Shown: positions 10,905-23,200 of the stretch, one piece after another
Position numbering within the stretch: the first letter of the stretch is position 1
How the letters are laid out: every line of letters begins with the position of its first letter
From: Ignelater luminosus
Taxonomy: Eukaryota; Arthropoda; Insecta; Coleoptera; Elateridae
DNA length: 64,000 nucleotides
Assembly: GCA_011009095.1 (NCBI GenBank)
Contig: VTPC01091033.1
Span: 506,795-570,794 of the forward strand
Reading direction: 5' to 3'
Notes under the pieces: generated by a model
Seen by the model: the letters and a program-made list of their open reading frames with translations, nothing else
The model's database searches: none
Told to the model about the DNA's origin: nothing
Translations under genes and position numbers: made by a program

Positions 10905-13817
10905 ATGTTATTTGCTATTCTGTTGACTTTATTAACTCTGCTCACGAAAGAATGTATTGCTCAAGACTGTTTCTATGAGGCAAATAAATTTACGGAAATC
11001 ACTTGCTTCAATATGAAATCGATGGAAGAAGTACGCAATAGAGTAGACCATACTTTGCACCCGTACGGTCCAGTTGATGGATTAATCAAAATGTTAAAAC
11101 TCGAACTTTGTAAATTTTTGGAATTTGCAATAGATTCGGTGAAGTTCTTACCTAACCACGAAGAAATAACAATTACTAACTCAAATATCACAAAGATCAC
11201 ACCCAATAAAGCTAATCATTTGCCAAAGAGAACAAGAGTTTTTGATGATAACACAAGAAGCAGAAATGAAACTAAAGGTATGTGTAACTTCTTTAATTAT
11301 TCCGATGAAGCAGTAATTTCAACTTTTAATTTATTAATTTGAGAAAGTTGCGTTGCTTATTTGGATTATTATTTATTTAACTAGAACAAACTTGATGTTC
11401 AGAACTTTCTCATCTGCAGAAACCTTTCAAATCAAATGTCATCACTAAAGTTAGGCAGTGGGTTTCATAAAGAAAACCTTCATTTGGGTTTTTTCTTGTG
11501 TCTTATTTTTTGGTTTGAGTACCTAGTACACGTTAAACCAAGACGATTTAAAACTACAGGAAAATGCTGAGACATATCAACTTTTTATTTTAAGTGCGCC
11601 TATTATAACGTTGACATCGAGATGAGCACTATTGTGCATTCTTTTTGATCATGAAATTTTAACAAATAATGAGAAATGGATCTCAATGTAAAAATTGTTT
11701 TTAATATTTAATTTACTTATATGCTAGACTAAAGCCAGTTACAAAACAATGTCTTAAATCTAGGTTTACAAATAGTTTTATAAATAAATCATTCAGACTC
11801 TAGCATATTTCTGAAATTCCAAAAATTGAGAGAATAAAAATAACCTGAATTGTAGCAAAAAATAAAATTGAAAGATGACGTTCTATAAGACAAAACGGTA
11901 AAAACTAAACGTCGAGAATATAATGATTGGTTTGCAATTCTACTTCCTCTTCACTGATCAATCACGAGTTTGCTCAGCAGTAAACATTTGCTTTCCACAT
12001 TTCTTTGACGTGCATTTTTTAACTTTGCCCATCTTTGACAGTAACATACCTAACATCACTAACAGTGATATCTTTACAGGATCCCCACTACGTAGAATAA
12101 TACTGGAAAGAAGCCACATCAGAAGAATCTACCCTAGAAGCTTTTACGGACTAAATAATCTTTTTGAGCTCAGCTTACGAAATAATAGAATAGGTACCAT
12201 CAGTGCTTTCACGTTTTCTGGCTCTGCTGTCCAAAACTTGAACTTGGATCAAAATCGAATTGCATCGATTCAATCCAAGTTCTTTGACGGTCTAGTTGAC
12301 CTTAACGAAATTAATTTAAACCAAAACAAAATTAAGAAAATCAATGCAACTTCATTTATGAATTGCACAGTACGAAACTTAGATTTATCAGAAAATATAA
12401 TTCAGGTTATTGAACCAAAAAGTTTTAGCACATTAATTAGGCTCTATGAACTCAATTTAAGTAAAAACAGAATATTAAAAATAGGAAAAGATACCTTTTC
12501 GGGATCCTCAATGGGCAGGTTGATATTAAATAGTAATCAAATTAAAGAAATCGAATCCGACGCTTTTACTAATGTTCAAAATGTGTTTGAACTTTATTTG
12601 CAAAATAATAACATTAGTACGATTTTCAACAATAGCTTTGCTAATATAAAGCATCTTGATCTCTTTGTAACGATAATACCAGTATCAGTGCAAACAGATT
12701 TTCTATCTCTGCACTTGAAGAATTAAATTTCTGCCTAAATAACATTGCAAGTATTGAACCTAAATCTTTTGTCGACACGGTAAATCTCAAATATTTGGAT
12801 TTAAGACAGAATCAGTTAACTGAAATTAAAGGATACACGTTGTCAGGCTCAGCAATTCAGACCTTGGATTTGGACGATAATTACATTGCAAATATTGAAA
12901 CCTACGCTTTCGAAGGTTTAAACAATATCAAGTACATCTTTTTGCGAAATAATTTGATAACTAGAATTCACAAACATACGTTTCCAAGTTCCACAGTCAG
13001 ATCGTTATTTCTGGACGACAATCCAATTCAGTTTATTGAGCCGGAATTTTTTGATATATTCGATCATTTTCAAGATCTAAGTATCAAATCTGACACGCTA
13101 AGTACAATTCATACTTTTCCTCAATCGCTTGTTTCTTTTGCTTTGTATGATAATAGTATTATTGATATAGGAGACATTCATCTTGAAAATTTACAAATCC
13201 TGGTTCTAAGCAAGAATAAAATAACGAGAATTGGTAGAAACATTCTATCAGGATCTACTCTCGACTCATTAACTATAACTAAAAACGAAGTTGCAGCAAT
13301 CGAGCTTTATAGTTTTAGTAATCTCAGCAATTTAATTCAATTAGATTTGAGTTTTAATAGGCTAAGTAGGATTGATAAAGATATTTTTGCAGGGTCTACA
13401 GTTAGGAATATAGACTTGAGTTACAACAAAATAGCATTTATCGAACCTGGGGCGTCCCACGATCTACAACTTACCGAGCTTGTTTTAGATCATAACGAAA
13501 TAACTACAATTACTAATAGAACCTTTTACGGAAGGACAATTCTGGGATTATCTCTACACGGAAATAGAATCGCAAGTATCGAACCTAATGCTTTTGCTAA
13601 TGTAAAAAACCTACGCGAGTTGGTTTTGACTTCTAACAAACTAATGAAAATAGGCAAAAGTGATTTTAGGTTTTCTACATTAGAATTAGTGCACTTGGGC
13701 GATAATGAAGTAAAATTACTGATGGTGGCGCATTTTGAATGGTTGACGAATCTGACTTTGACCTTTACGGTTCCCCATACATGCTCAGATTTCAAGCTTG
13801 CTTTCACGCCTCGATAG
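10905..13817 (+). CDS. Secreted leucine-rich-repeat protein, one apparent frameshift
   Basis: The ATG at 10905 starts a hydrophobic signal peptide (MLFAILLTLLTLL...CIAQ) followed by a Cys-containing N-terminal cap. Exon 1 ends at a donor GTATGT (11278). The next exon most likely begins at 11969, after CACGAG; acceptors at 11977 or 11980 keep the same phase. The remainder is about 20 leucine-rich repeats (LxLxxNxIxxIxxxxF). They alternate between a short form containing FSGS(A/S/T) and a longer form containing F..L..L.EL, so the array looks built from a dimer of about 45 residues. The frame shifts once near 12665 (CTCTTT); one extra T would keep LDLFCNDN and the repeat phase, so this may be a sequencing error or a recent lesion. 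No transmembrane segment or C-terminal LRR cap is evident; the stop at 13815-13817 lies where a gypsy remnant begins. The ligand is unknown. Confidence 0.75.
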
Positions 13818-15250
13818 TCCAAAAATTTTCATCATATTCGTTAGTTTTTTGTTCGAGATCTTGCCCTAATATTTCCTGTTCATACCATTGTTCGTTATTT
13901 TTGAGTTCTGGTTGTGTTAGGTCTGGTTCTTCGATATTATGCAACTCTTCAGAAATAAAATTACGCGGTACAGTGCTTTGAAAGAAATTTGGGGGTCCGC
14001 GAGATGTGTTCTGAGTCCTATTAAAAGTGTTTCTGCTGGTTATCGACATTGGCGTTGGTTTGAATTCAGGTTTTTTTCCAAATACTTGTGAATTTGTGAA
14101 AAACTTGTTGTACAGGCCAAAGTATCCCTAGCACTCCCTACTATTTTTGAGCAACAAATTTCAAAAATTAATTTATTGTGTGAACAATCTTCTTGCCCTG
14201 CTGTTTTATTTCTATAAATTTTTCACATTGTTGGAGAAAGTATGACAAATTTTTGCTTCCCCCTTCGTATTGAGGAATCATTTCCCTAGCGATATTAATT
14301 TCTGAATAGTTAGCCATTTTGGAATTATGCAAATTTAAGTTTCTATTGTTTTCTAAATTCACCAAAGAATTGTTTGAACTTTCGCCTATTTTTACAGGTG
14401 ATCGGTCACGAAATGTACTCATGAAGTAATTACATGTATATTAAAACAAAAGAAAGAAAATTGGAAAAATAGGATTACTCACAACGTTAAAATTGCTGTT
14501 AGCATCCCGGTAGGTTGTCGCGTTGTTGCGTTGTTGCGTCCAGGTGAGGTTTTCACACGGTTGAGGTCCTCCGGACTGGTGGTGTGTTTCTCTTTTCTCG
14601 TTCCTCTGTACGGACGGAGCTGGTGTAGTTTCCTAGGCGTTGATCGCAGGTGACGTCCTTCAGCGGTTGAAGTCTATTAGCGGCCTGGTGGAGCTTGCAC
14701 CAAAGTCTGTTTTCGAGAACGGTTCTTTCTGGATCTCAATAAAGATTTGAAAATCTACGACATTACTGTTGAGCCGTTTGAGATCCTGTTCGCAGCGCCA
14801 GTTAAATTAAACTCTTTAAAAAATCTCTTTTTAAAAAATTTATTTTATTTAACATTACAAAATAAATGCGTGAGTTATTAATCTACTTAAAACCAGAAAT
14901 AATTAGAACTAAACTTAAAATGTAGTTGTAAAGTATTTTATAACTTCTGTGTTATCGCTGGGGGATAAAGAAATTTTAATAATTAATAGTTATCAGTGAG
15001 GGTTTAGTTTAAAATTAATGTTTGAAAAATAATGAGATTCAACAAAGCTATCTCTAATAAGATAACCCTCTAATTTCTAGAATGTCATGAGAATATTGTT
15101 TTTAAACAAGATAATTGTTATTCGTAGCTATTTTATTATAAAACAGTATCAATCGTTATACATAAATATATGTATAATCAGCTAGAAAATAGTAACGATG
15201 TTTTAGTATCTATAGAAACACAGTCCATCCCAAATACTACTAGTTATACA
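13804..15250 (-). mobile_element. Gypsy-type LTR retrotransposon remnant (gag and 5' end)
   Basis: Reading on the minus strand: an AT-rich presumed LTR (about 15250 down to 14813, outer end not defined); a likely primer-binding site TGGCGCTGCGAACAGG (about 14796-14811); a leader; then gag. Gag part 1 (14422-14168) has NIAREMIPQYEGGSKNL and FLQQCEKFIEIK. A broken middle (14168-14049) still reads FEICCSKIVGSARDT. Part 2 (14049-13804) ends with the gag-like EYDENFW. Pol is absent: the element is cut off beside the end of the LRR gene. It is not functional. Confidence 0.72.
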
Positions 15251-15440
15251 AAATCTCGATTTGGACGGCACATTAAACCTATCCAAAAACTCAATCTATG
15301 AGGAGAAGGTGTTCAATGAAATGTAGGTAGGTGAACACACCTACTGTAGATTGGAAGTTAGGTAAACAAACCTTTTTTTTATTATTACTGTATTCACTCA
15401 TGCCAAGATGTCTTTTTAATACTAGAACGAAGTGCCAGAT

Positions 15441-17479
15441 TATACAGGGTGTCCCTAAATTGATTAAAAGCTTCAGGTAGACGTCTTCCTTTATGAGGCC
15501 TGAACTCAAATCTGCAACCAGAATTTTCCCTAGTCGCTTAGTTTTCTTGTACGACGACGAAGAAGTTAACACATTTAACATTCAATTACAAGACATCGGG
15601 CAATTAAATCTAACGGAACATTTATCCATTGAATAGGTGAACTTATTAGAAGAAAAAATTACCACTATGAATGCATTAACTATTAACGTTTTCTTTGTAG
15701 AGAGGGTGTTAAAAATAAGAGATTTAGTAAAAACAGATGTGGCAACCACGCAAACACTGTTTACTTGGATGAATCTAAACAATTGTTTATATCATAATTC
15801 ATCTATTACATTTTGACATTTGTGGTTAGCTGGCGTTAGACATACATTTTGTAATTTGAGTTATTCTTGCACATTTGCTGTTTGGTGTTGATTTTTCCTT
15901 AATTATTTTCTATTCCGTTTCCGTTGTTTGTGTTATTGTTTGTTGACTTTTTGTTTTTGTTAAAATTTTTATTCCGTTCTGTTTCTGTTTACTGACTTGC
16001 AGTTCTCGTTTTTTTCTGGTATGTATTAATTCTAGTTTTTGTATTTCGGTTTTATAGTTTAGTTTTTCTTTAGTTTTGTCATGGAGTATGCAATACATGA
16101 GTATACCGACATGATTCTGTTTTTTTGGGCAATGTAATGGAAATTACAATGAAGCTGCTAGACTTTATGCAGAACGTTTTCCAAATAGACGCCATCCAAG
16201 TCATAACGTTATTCGAAATGCACACCAAAGGCTTGGAGAATCTGGAAATATTATGCCAATTCATAATTTAAATAGAGGTAGGCCGGGAGCAGTCAGAAAT
16301 CCTGATTTAGAAGAAGACGTTCTAAATATTACAGAAAACGATCCCAACACCAGCGTTCGTGCTATTTCTCGAGTTGTGCCTGCTTCAAAAATAACTGTCC
16401 ACAAAATCCTAAGAGAAGATGGGCTTCATCCCTATTCCAAGACTCGAGTTCAGCATTTGATGGAAGCAGATTTTGAAAAACTTGTGACCTTTTGCGAATG
16501 GCTCCTAGACCAACACATCTGGGCACATGAAAATCCTCACGTCTTTCAGGAAAGCAATTTTCAAGCTCGCTTTTCGGTGAACGTATGGGCGGGGATAGTA
16601 GGAATTAGAATGGTCGGTCCTTTTATACTACCTAACAGGTTAACTGCTGAAAACTACCTAATTTTTTTAAATAACGATTTTTATAATCTGCTGGATGATG
16701 TTCCTTTGTTGGTCCGTCGGGATATGCGGGTGCAGCAAGGTGGTGCACCATCTCATTATGCTGCTAGAGTTCGACAATGGTTTAACGAGAACTATCCGCA
16801 AAAGTGGATTGGTCGTGGAAGTTCCGTAGCCTGGCCCCCAAGAAGCCCAGACTTAACGCCCTTAGACTTCTTCTTGTGGGGACATTTAAAAAATGTAGTG
16901 TATTTAACCCCTGTTGAAAATGAAGAAGAATTAATAAATCGCATACAAGAAGCAGCAACAACTGTTCATGAACAAATGCTCCAGCGTGTTCAACATGCTG
17001 TGATTACAAGAGCAATAAAATGTCGTGAAGCTACTGGAAGACAGTTTGAACATTTAGTTTAAAGCACGTGCCATTATTTAAATTAAAATACATTTTATTG
17101 TTACAAAACGTACAGGTACCACTAATATTCAGATTTCAACTGCAAATAAATAATTAATTTTTAAAAATGTAGTTTTTTTATAAATGTGATTTTTTACGTG
17201 AGTTTACTTTAGATTGCTTTAGATTTAAATTATTTCAATAGCTAGCCTGATTTAATTTTTTTATTGCGATCAGATGTTTGATTCGTCGCCTCCTTTAGCT
17301 GTAAAGGTTAAGCCGCTTTCAGGCACTAAGCAGCGTTGCCAAGCTTATGTTTCTTTTTTTTGGTTCGTGTGAAGAAACTAACTGTGTTAGAGAGTTCGCG
17401 TTTGAAGTTTTCTCATCACAATTGATTAAGGAAGGCGGCTACCTGAGGCTTTTAATGCAATTTAGGGATACCCTGTATA
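15441..17479 (+). mobile_element. Mariner-like transposon, inactive
   Basis: About 2.04 kb with inverted repeats of about 50 bases: left TATACAGGGTGTCCCTAAAT from 15441, right (inverted) TATACAGGGTATCCCTAAAT from 17479. The similarity continues through AAAAGC(C/T)TCAGGTAG and CTTCCTT. TA dinucleotides at the outer ends fit the target duplication. ACAGGGTGTCCC ends are typical of a widespread insect Tc1/mariner group. The transposase inside is damaged. Confidence 0.9.
16081..17062 (+). pseudogene. Mariner-like transposase without catalytic residues
   Basis: The ATG at 16081 (MEYAIHEYTDMI) is followed by a slip in a run of seven T (16120-16126). One T fewer would continue into CNGNYNEAARLYAERFPNRR, the usual N-terminal helix. 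From 16253 the frame is open to 17062 (GRPGAVRNPDLEEDVLN, VPASKITVHKILREDGLHPY, WPPRSPDLTPLDFFLWGHLK). Two catalytic sites are gone. The segment with the first Asp is deleted between FCEWLLDQ and IWAHENPHVF, and the second Asp is Gly in QQGGAPSHY (normally QQDGAP). The last D (SPD) remains. It cannot catalyse transposition as it stands. Confidence 0.88.
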
Positions 17480-17935
17480 TTAATAAAATCATTAACCACT
17501 TCATCAAGTTTTATTAAAACAGGTTATACTGACAATGGTACGGAGGCATTCTAAGAACTTCATATCCTTTCTCTTTCAGCAGTTTATCAATTATGTACGT
17601 CTTTTTATCGTCCGATCGAAATAGTTATTTATATAACAAGCGTGTAAAGTGAAGTTTTTTGGATGAGTAGGAAGTAAATTCAAAAAACACACTTAACACT
17701 CAAGTTGTATACAATATTTTTTGCACAACCGTATATTAAAGAAAATAATAGAAAAAACCATTGACGGTAGATTAAAAAATGAAGCCAAGATCATAGGAGC
17801 GTATAATGATTTCATTACGACACCGATACGGCTTTATAACATTGATACGACAAATTAATTGTAAATGTTTATAATTGTCAACTTTTCACATTGCCAACTA
17901 GTTGTAAAGCGTTAGCTTTACAGACGGTCGTGCAA
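17480..17935. other. Short spacer, no gene seen
   Basis: AT-rich sequence between the mariner-like element and a second transposase relic. No recognisable coding potential. Confidence 0.35.
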
Positions 17936-18482
17936 CAAGGTTTGATTAAATCCCATAATTGCTTTTTGGAAAATTTTGAATACAAAATTTGTCATTGTGG
18001 TTAATCAACCATTCCTGCATTTGGCTTTTCTTGGAGGAAAACGTTGGAAGTTTGTCCAATTGTACCGAATGGTAAGCAGCATTGTCCATAACAATTACAC
18101 TTTCCCCCCAAGCTTATCCAAAGCAGGAATGAGGTGATTAACCACCCAATTTTGAAAAATATCCCCAGTCATGATCGCGTGATAATTCCAATCGGTATTT
18201 TGAGAAGCTAAAAGAAAATCGCACCCTTCCAAAAAGCCGCCCCTATATTCCGCATGCAAAATAGTGAAACGTTTCCCTTCATTTTTAAATTTGATTTAGA
18301 TACTGTAAAAATTTTCTAAGAAAGGTAATTTTGGATGCAACAACATGTGTTTGTTTAAAGCGAATTTTGCTATCGTTAACTGATTTATATTTGTAACCCA
18401 TAGATTTCAAAATCTTATACAAAGTTGTCCTCCCTCCCTTAAATGCATAATTTTCTTTTACTTTAGCCAAAAGATTATTCAA
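17936..18482 (-). pseudogene. DDE-superfamily transposase relic
   Basis: Minus strand. The first piece (18482-18285) reads AFKGGRTTLYKILKSMGYKYK and ITFLRKFL, the N-terminal pattern of an insect IS630-like DDE family. After a gap that removes the first catalytic block, it continues as ILHAEYRGGFLEGCDFLLA and DIFQNWVVNHLIPALDKLGG. After a shift in a G-run near 18105 it reads VIVMDNAAYHSVQLDKLP (second catalytic Asp in MDNA). The C-terminal end with the third acid is missing. Ends and target site were not found. Confidence 0.75.
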
Positions 18483-19186
18483 AGAAAAATATTGATTTTA
18501 AGAGTTGTATTGCCAAATTAGTTTTGCAAATCTTTTTTAAAAAAATGATTCCAAAACAAATTATTTTTGGGTCGTTTGCCAAATACCGAAGACTTCAACT
18601 CGTCTCGTCTTTGTCGCACGATCACTTCTAATTTAAAAGGCCTAACTTACAAAACAAGATTATCAGCTTTCCTAAATTCAAGCAAAACGTTTAATGTATT
18701 TACTTACCCCAAAAATGTGTTCTAGCGAATTATAGATATCTTGTAACTTTAAATTTGATTAATTCTTCTAAAATGTTTGAAAGTTTTTATATAATTTGCA
18801 GCTTTGTGTTTTCATTTATAATCTTTAACATTATAAATTATTATAATTGACATAATAGATGCGAAATATAAGAACAACTTGATCTCTTTTTAACAAGACA
18901 GATGTTTATGCAAAATGCACGCATCTCAAACAATACATTTTTGCATTTAACTCCCTTGACTACGATTTTATTATAAAATTCTACAAACTTATTACTACGA
19001 ATAGTAGAAATAGGGATTCCACATTCTGCAAAACGGTAACGCTTATGTAATATTGTAATAATGAGATTACCACATCTTAAGCGTGCAAAATTGTAAAACT
19101 ACCAACTGTAGAGAGGGCGCCGAGAGCGTAGTTGAGACTCCTCGTTTCGATGTCGTTTCCAATCCTTGTATAACCCGTAGAAATAC
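18483..19186. other. Gene-free AT-rich stretch
   Basis: No gene or bounded repeat recognised. The short frame at 19083-19322 runs into the inverted-repeat element that starts at 19187 and has no family resemblance. Confidence 0.35.
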
Positions 19187-19665
19187 CACAGAGGATAGGG
19201 ATACAGAGAATTCACTTCAATGTCAAGGCCTATGGGAGCATTTCAAAGTTTCAATTGTCACGTGGTACCCCTTCGCCCATGCGCTGTTTTTTTTAACAAC
19301 TGTTCAACTTGAAAAAATTTAAACAGGGCCGCATTCAGGACATTTAGAAAGTTTAGATTATTTACACAAATAATGATAGTCTTAAACAATACTAATAACA
19401 AATAACACGCACACTAAACTGTAAAAATTAACAATACGTTACACCACAAATCGTAAAAAACTTTAAAGATTGTCTATAAACCAAGTGCCGATATTTGGAA
19501 ACGGAGAAATAAAATAACATAAAATAATTGCGCTCGAGCTAATACACTTCTGCAATGTGCGCAGAGCAGACAAGATTTCAGTACCTCTACGCACATACAA
19601 GAAAAGGATAGAACATCGTCCAAGTTTCTATTAAGAGTGAATTCTCTGTATCCCTATCCTCTGTG
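19187..19665. mobile_element. Small inverted-repeat element (MITE-like), 479 bp
   Basis: Perfect 30-base inverted repeats start CACAGAGGATAGGGATACAG (19187-19216) and return inverted at 19636-19665. The flanks carry an identical GAAATAC (19180-19186 and 19666-19672), read as a 7-bp target duplication. There is no coding capacity. Seven or eight bp with ends of this kind could fit a hAT- or P-like source, but I cannot assign the superfamily. Perfect repeats and an intact duplication indicate a young insertion. Confidence 0.85.
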
Positions 19666-20188
19666 GAAATACCCATCCGATCAATTTTGAATAAAATTCT
19701 CATCAATTTCAAAAATTACTCTGATATATGAATAATGTTATACATATTGAAATTAGGTTTTAAAATTGAAAATTATGTAAATTAAATTCACTGTATAGTG
19801 TGATCCAGATTTAATGCCAGTATTTATTTTTGAAACTATTTGCAGTAACTCTATGTGATTATTAACTGACAAAAAATTTTTTATAGTATGTATAAATAAA
19901 CAACAAAAAGAAAAGAAAAATCATTAATAACACTAAAGAATCAAGTGTAATTAAAGTTTAACGTTCCTTATAGTGGTATCTATGATTACTAATTATTTTT
20001 ATAAGGATTTTAGTAGTCAATACAATGTTAACTTCAAGTATACTCTAAATTACCTTTTTACTTATAATATAATAATATCACGCATCATAATTATTGTGAT
20101 TAGATACAACCACTGAAACTGGTTTATATACGCTATCCAAGCTGCAATAAACAAAATCAAGGACCCGTTGGTCGTTTCAAACGACAAT

Positions 20189-20195
20189 TATATAA
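20189..20195 (+). promoter_or_regulatory. TATA box of JHBP gene A
   Basis: TATATAA at 20189-20195, about 100 bases before the ATG at 20292 and followed by a gene-free leader. Position and sequence fit a core promoter; the start site is inferred. Confidence 0.55.
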
Positions 20196-20291
20196 GAGAC
20201 CCCATAGCTTCGGATTTCTTTAGTTTTAACTTTTAATAAGTTTAGTACAGACGCCAGGAGTAGGTCACTAATAAATTGTATAACCGCCAGT

Positions 20292-23200
20292 ATGAAGTGT
20301 ACTCGAATGGTGTTAGATTTTTTATTAATTCTTGGTTTAATTGCGTGTGGAAATTGTGATATACGTAAGTTATTTTCGTTACATTTATTTTATATTCGTT
20401 GCAAATATTGATATTTTACAAAACAATAAATTTTTCTAATTGAAGAAAATTGAATTCCCGATTAGAAAGTTAAGTGTTGATTTGCTAAAAATGTCACCAA
20501 TCACATTATTTACTGGTTTTATGACGGTAGTGTTCAACGGTTTTATGTAACATTTAAAATTAAATCAGTTTTGTTTTAGATTATGTTGCTGATTCAATAT
20601 TTTTTTAATCTTTAAATTACAAAGAAAAAAAATCGAAAAGAATGTTTAGTGTGTTCCATTTTCAATGCATTTGTAGATGTATCGATTACTAAATAATGTG
20701 AGGACAGTTTCATCGAAGATTTAAATAAAATAATACAATATACTTGCAATCTTCACATCAAACATTTTAATTGTTTTAAATGCTGTAAGTCGTGTAAAAT
20801 CAATACGTGACCATTTAGTAATACTTGATATGTCTATTTTAAGAATTGCTAAAGATGTTCTTATACATAGACGCAACTTTCAATATATTTATTAGGTACT
20901 AATAAAAATATCATTAGCATAACTGCTGGCAAATACCTACCGCTAATAAAATCATCAATTTTTATATAAGCTATCAGAGCTATTAAGAAAAATTGTTTAG
21001 GAAGATTATGCAACAAGTACATTATAAGTTGTGTAACTAGCAAAACCCACTAAAACATCCCTCTTCCCTGTCCCAAATTCGATGGTTAAATGCTACTTTA
21101 TCTGTTATTAATGCAGTTACAAAAAATCTGATTCTAGATCATACAGGGTTTCCACGAATCAGTTGGACACAACAAGAATACACGTAAATGGATTTAAGAT
21201 GCTGTTATCATTCATTCTGTATTCCGTTTAAATGCTTTAAAATCTAAATTCAAAACCTAGACACTCACGTTAAGTTCTGTAACCGGTACTCCTCATTCCT
21301 TAGTTTTTATGTTGTAAGTCGTACGTATTATTTGACAGTTGTATTGTTTTTTCATTTTGAGGTTAAAAATTTGTCAGAAACGAAGTCATTAACATTGAAA
21401 TAAAATTTATTAATAGAAAATCTCAAAGAAACTTTTTACTTGTACAAATAATTTAAATTAACAAACTGTTAACTTTAATATTCAACAAATACAAAAAATT
21501 CCATTTGATATGACAGTTCTCTAACCTAATTGTTTCAAAACAAAATCAGTAATGTAAACATACAAGAGAAAATAATTTATCTTTCTATTCGGCTTAATAT
21601 TTTGGTATCTTGGGCTCTTTTCATAGAGAAGATTCACCTTTAACAACTGAATCACAGTGGGAATTTCTAAATGAGTTCTTCGGTGTCGAAAACTTTGTCA
21701 GAAGCCATGAGATTGTTTCTGTTATGAGGACATCTTGCTTACACTAAAATGCAATGTTGCCGTTGGTTTGTATGGGAAATGTGTCGAAGGGTAGAAATTA
21801 ATATTTGAATGTTAAAAACGGAGGCCACTCGTAGGCGACGAGATATTTTGTTTTGCTGTCTGGGCGAAATTGTAACTGGGGTTATAACCATGCACACTTG
21901 ATAAGCATCCGTCAGTAGAGGCCGAAATTGGATTTTTGAAAGATATCGAAATGGGACTTCGGGGTTTTATTCTACTCAGGAGTAGGTCTACAGAACGAAC
22001 GAAACAAGCTCTTTACCCTTTCAGATTCCGCCACTAGAGGTCACAGAAAAACGAGCAAAATTGAAAAATTGCTCTCTCGATAACGGAAAGTGATAAGCGA
22101 GTCGGGCTTGCGGATCTGTAAATAGGAGGTCATCCAACGTTTTCCCCACGCGAAAGTTCCCCTTTAAAGAAGGTTGCTGCACGTAAAGTTTGATCTTCTT
22201 TTGTTTTCATACTGCCAACTTCGTATTTAGAGGAAGTGGTGCCCTTTTTCCCGTATATCTCCGGAACGAAACCACCGATGAAGATGGGACTTTTTCTGTA
22301 GGCAGTGGTTCGTAATGACTCAATATGTGAGTCGGGAAGGCACGATCTTCGATTGTTTTTTGGTTAAGATGTTTTGAAAAACCAAATCTTGGTCGTCTTT
22401 TATTGCACGCTGCAAGGCCAGTGCTCATCATAGCGTCAGACTACGTTCAGTAAAGATGTTAGAGATGATACTCATTTATGTTTGCTGTTCATGAGTCACT
22501 ACTACGAGACGCAGATTTTCCACTGCACCAGGGTGGATTGACAGGTTCAATCTTTTATGCTATTGATTCACTTACAATCGAAGATGGGCTAATTTTCCAG
22601 TGATGTCCAGCGACGCATATATCTGTGTTTATGTGAAGGTGGTTCTTCAAGTAGCTCTGACTGTTTATGTTAAAGCAGACGCATATGTCTGAGTTTCTTA
22701 TTGATTTTCTGTGGTCTAGATCATAAAGATTCTGGATCTTTAAGGATGGGCCGCTCTTGCCCTAATAAAGGCATTATGTTTCCTCATATTCAAGCCCTAG
22801 AGAGTCACTGAAACCTTAAGTACGTAATTGAAATTCTTTTTATCTGGCTACATTTTAGGAAGATCTCCAACATTATTTCATTAAGTTTACCTTAAAACTA
22901 AAAAAATCTTTTCAACTTTCTGGGATTTGTCAAAAAACAACTCAGGGAGATTCCAGGAAAAATTTTCAAATCTCACTCCATTCTTCTTCTTTCTTTGTTT
23001 TTTATTTTTCTGTTTCTCTGTGGTTCACGCTTTATCTCTTTCCACTCAATGCCCTCCATCTCTATCCTCATAAGCGTCGACTTTTTAAAATGTACATGTG
23101 TGCATAAATCTCCAGATAAGAATAAGTAACAAGCGATCATTAAAATTTTAGTTTCCAGGAAACTGAAAAAAAAGTCTTCATAAAATTATCTGTCAAGTTC

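Noticed and set aside
13526..13822. 98-codon minus-strand frame over the end of the LRR gene
   Set aside because: Shadow of the LRR coding strand; no independent family features.
22207..22431. 74-codon minus-strand frame in intron 1 of gene A
   Set aside because: No domain, signal peptide or splice context, and the surrounding sequence looks like an unassigned repeat.
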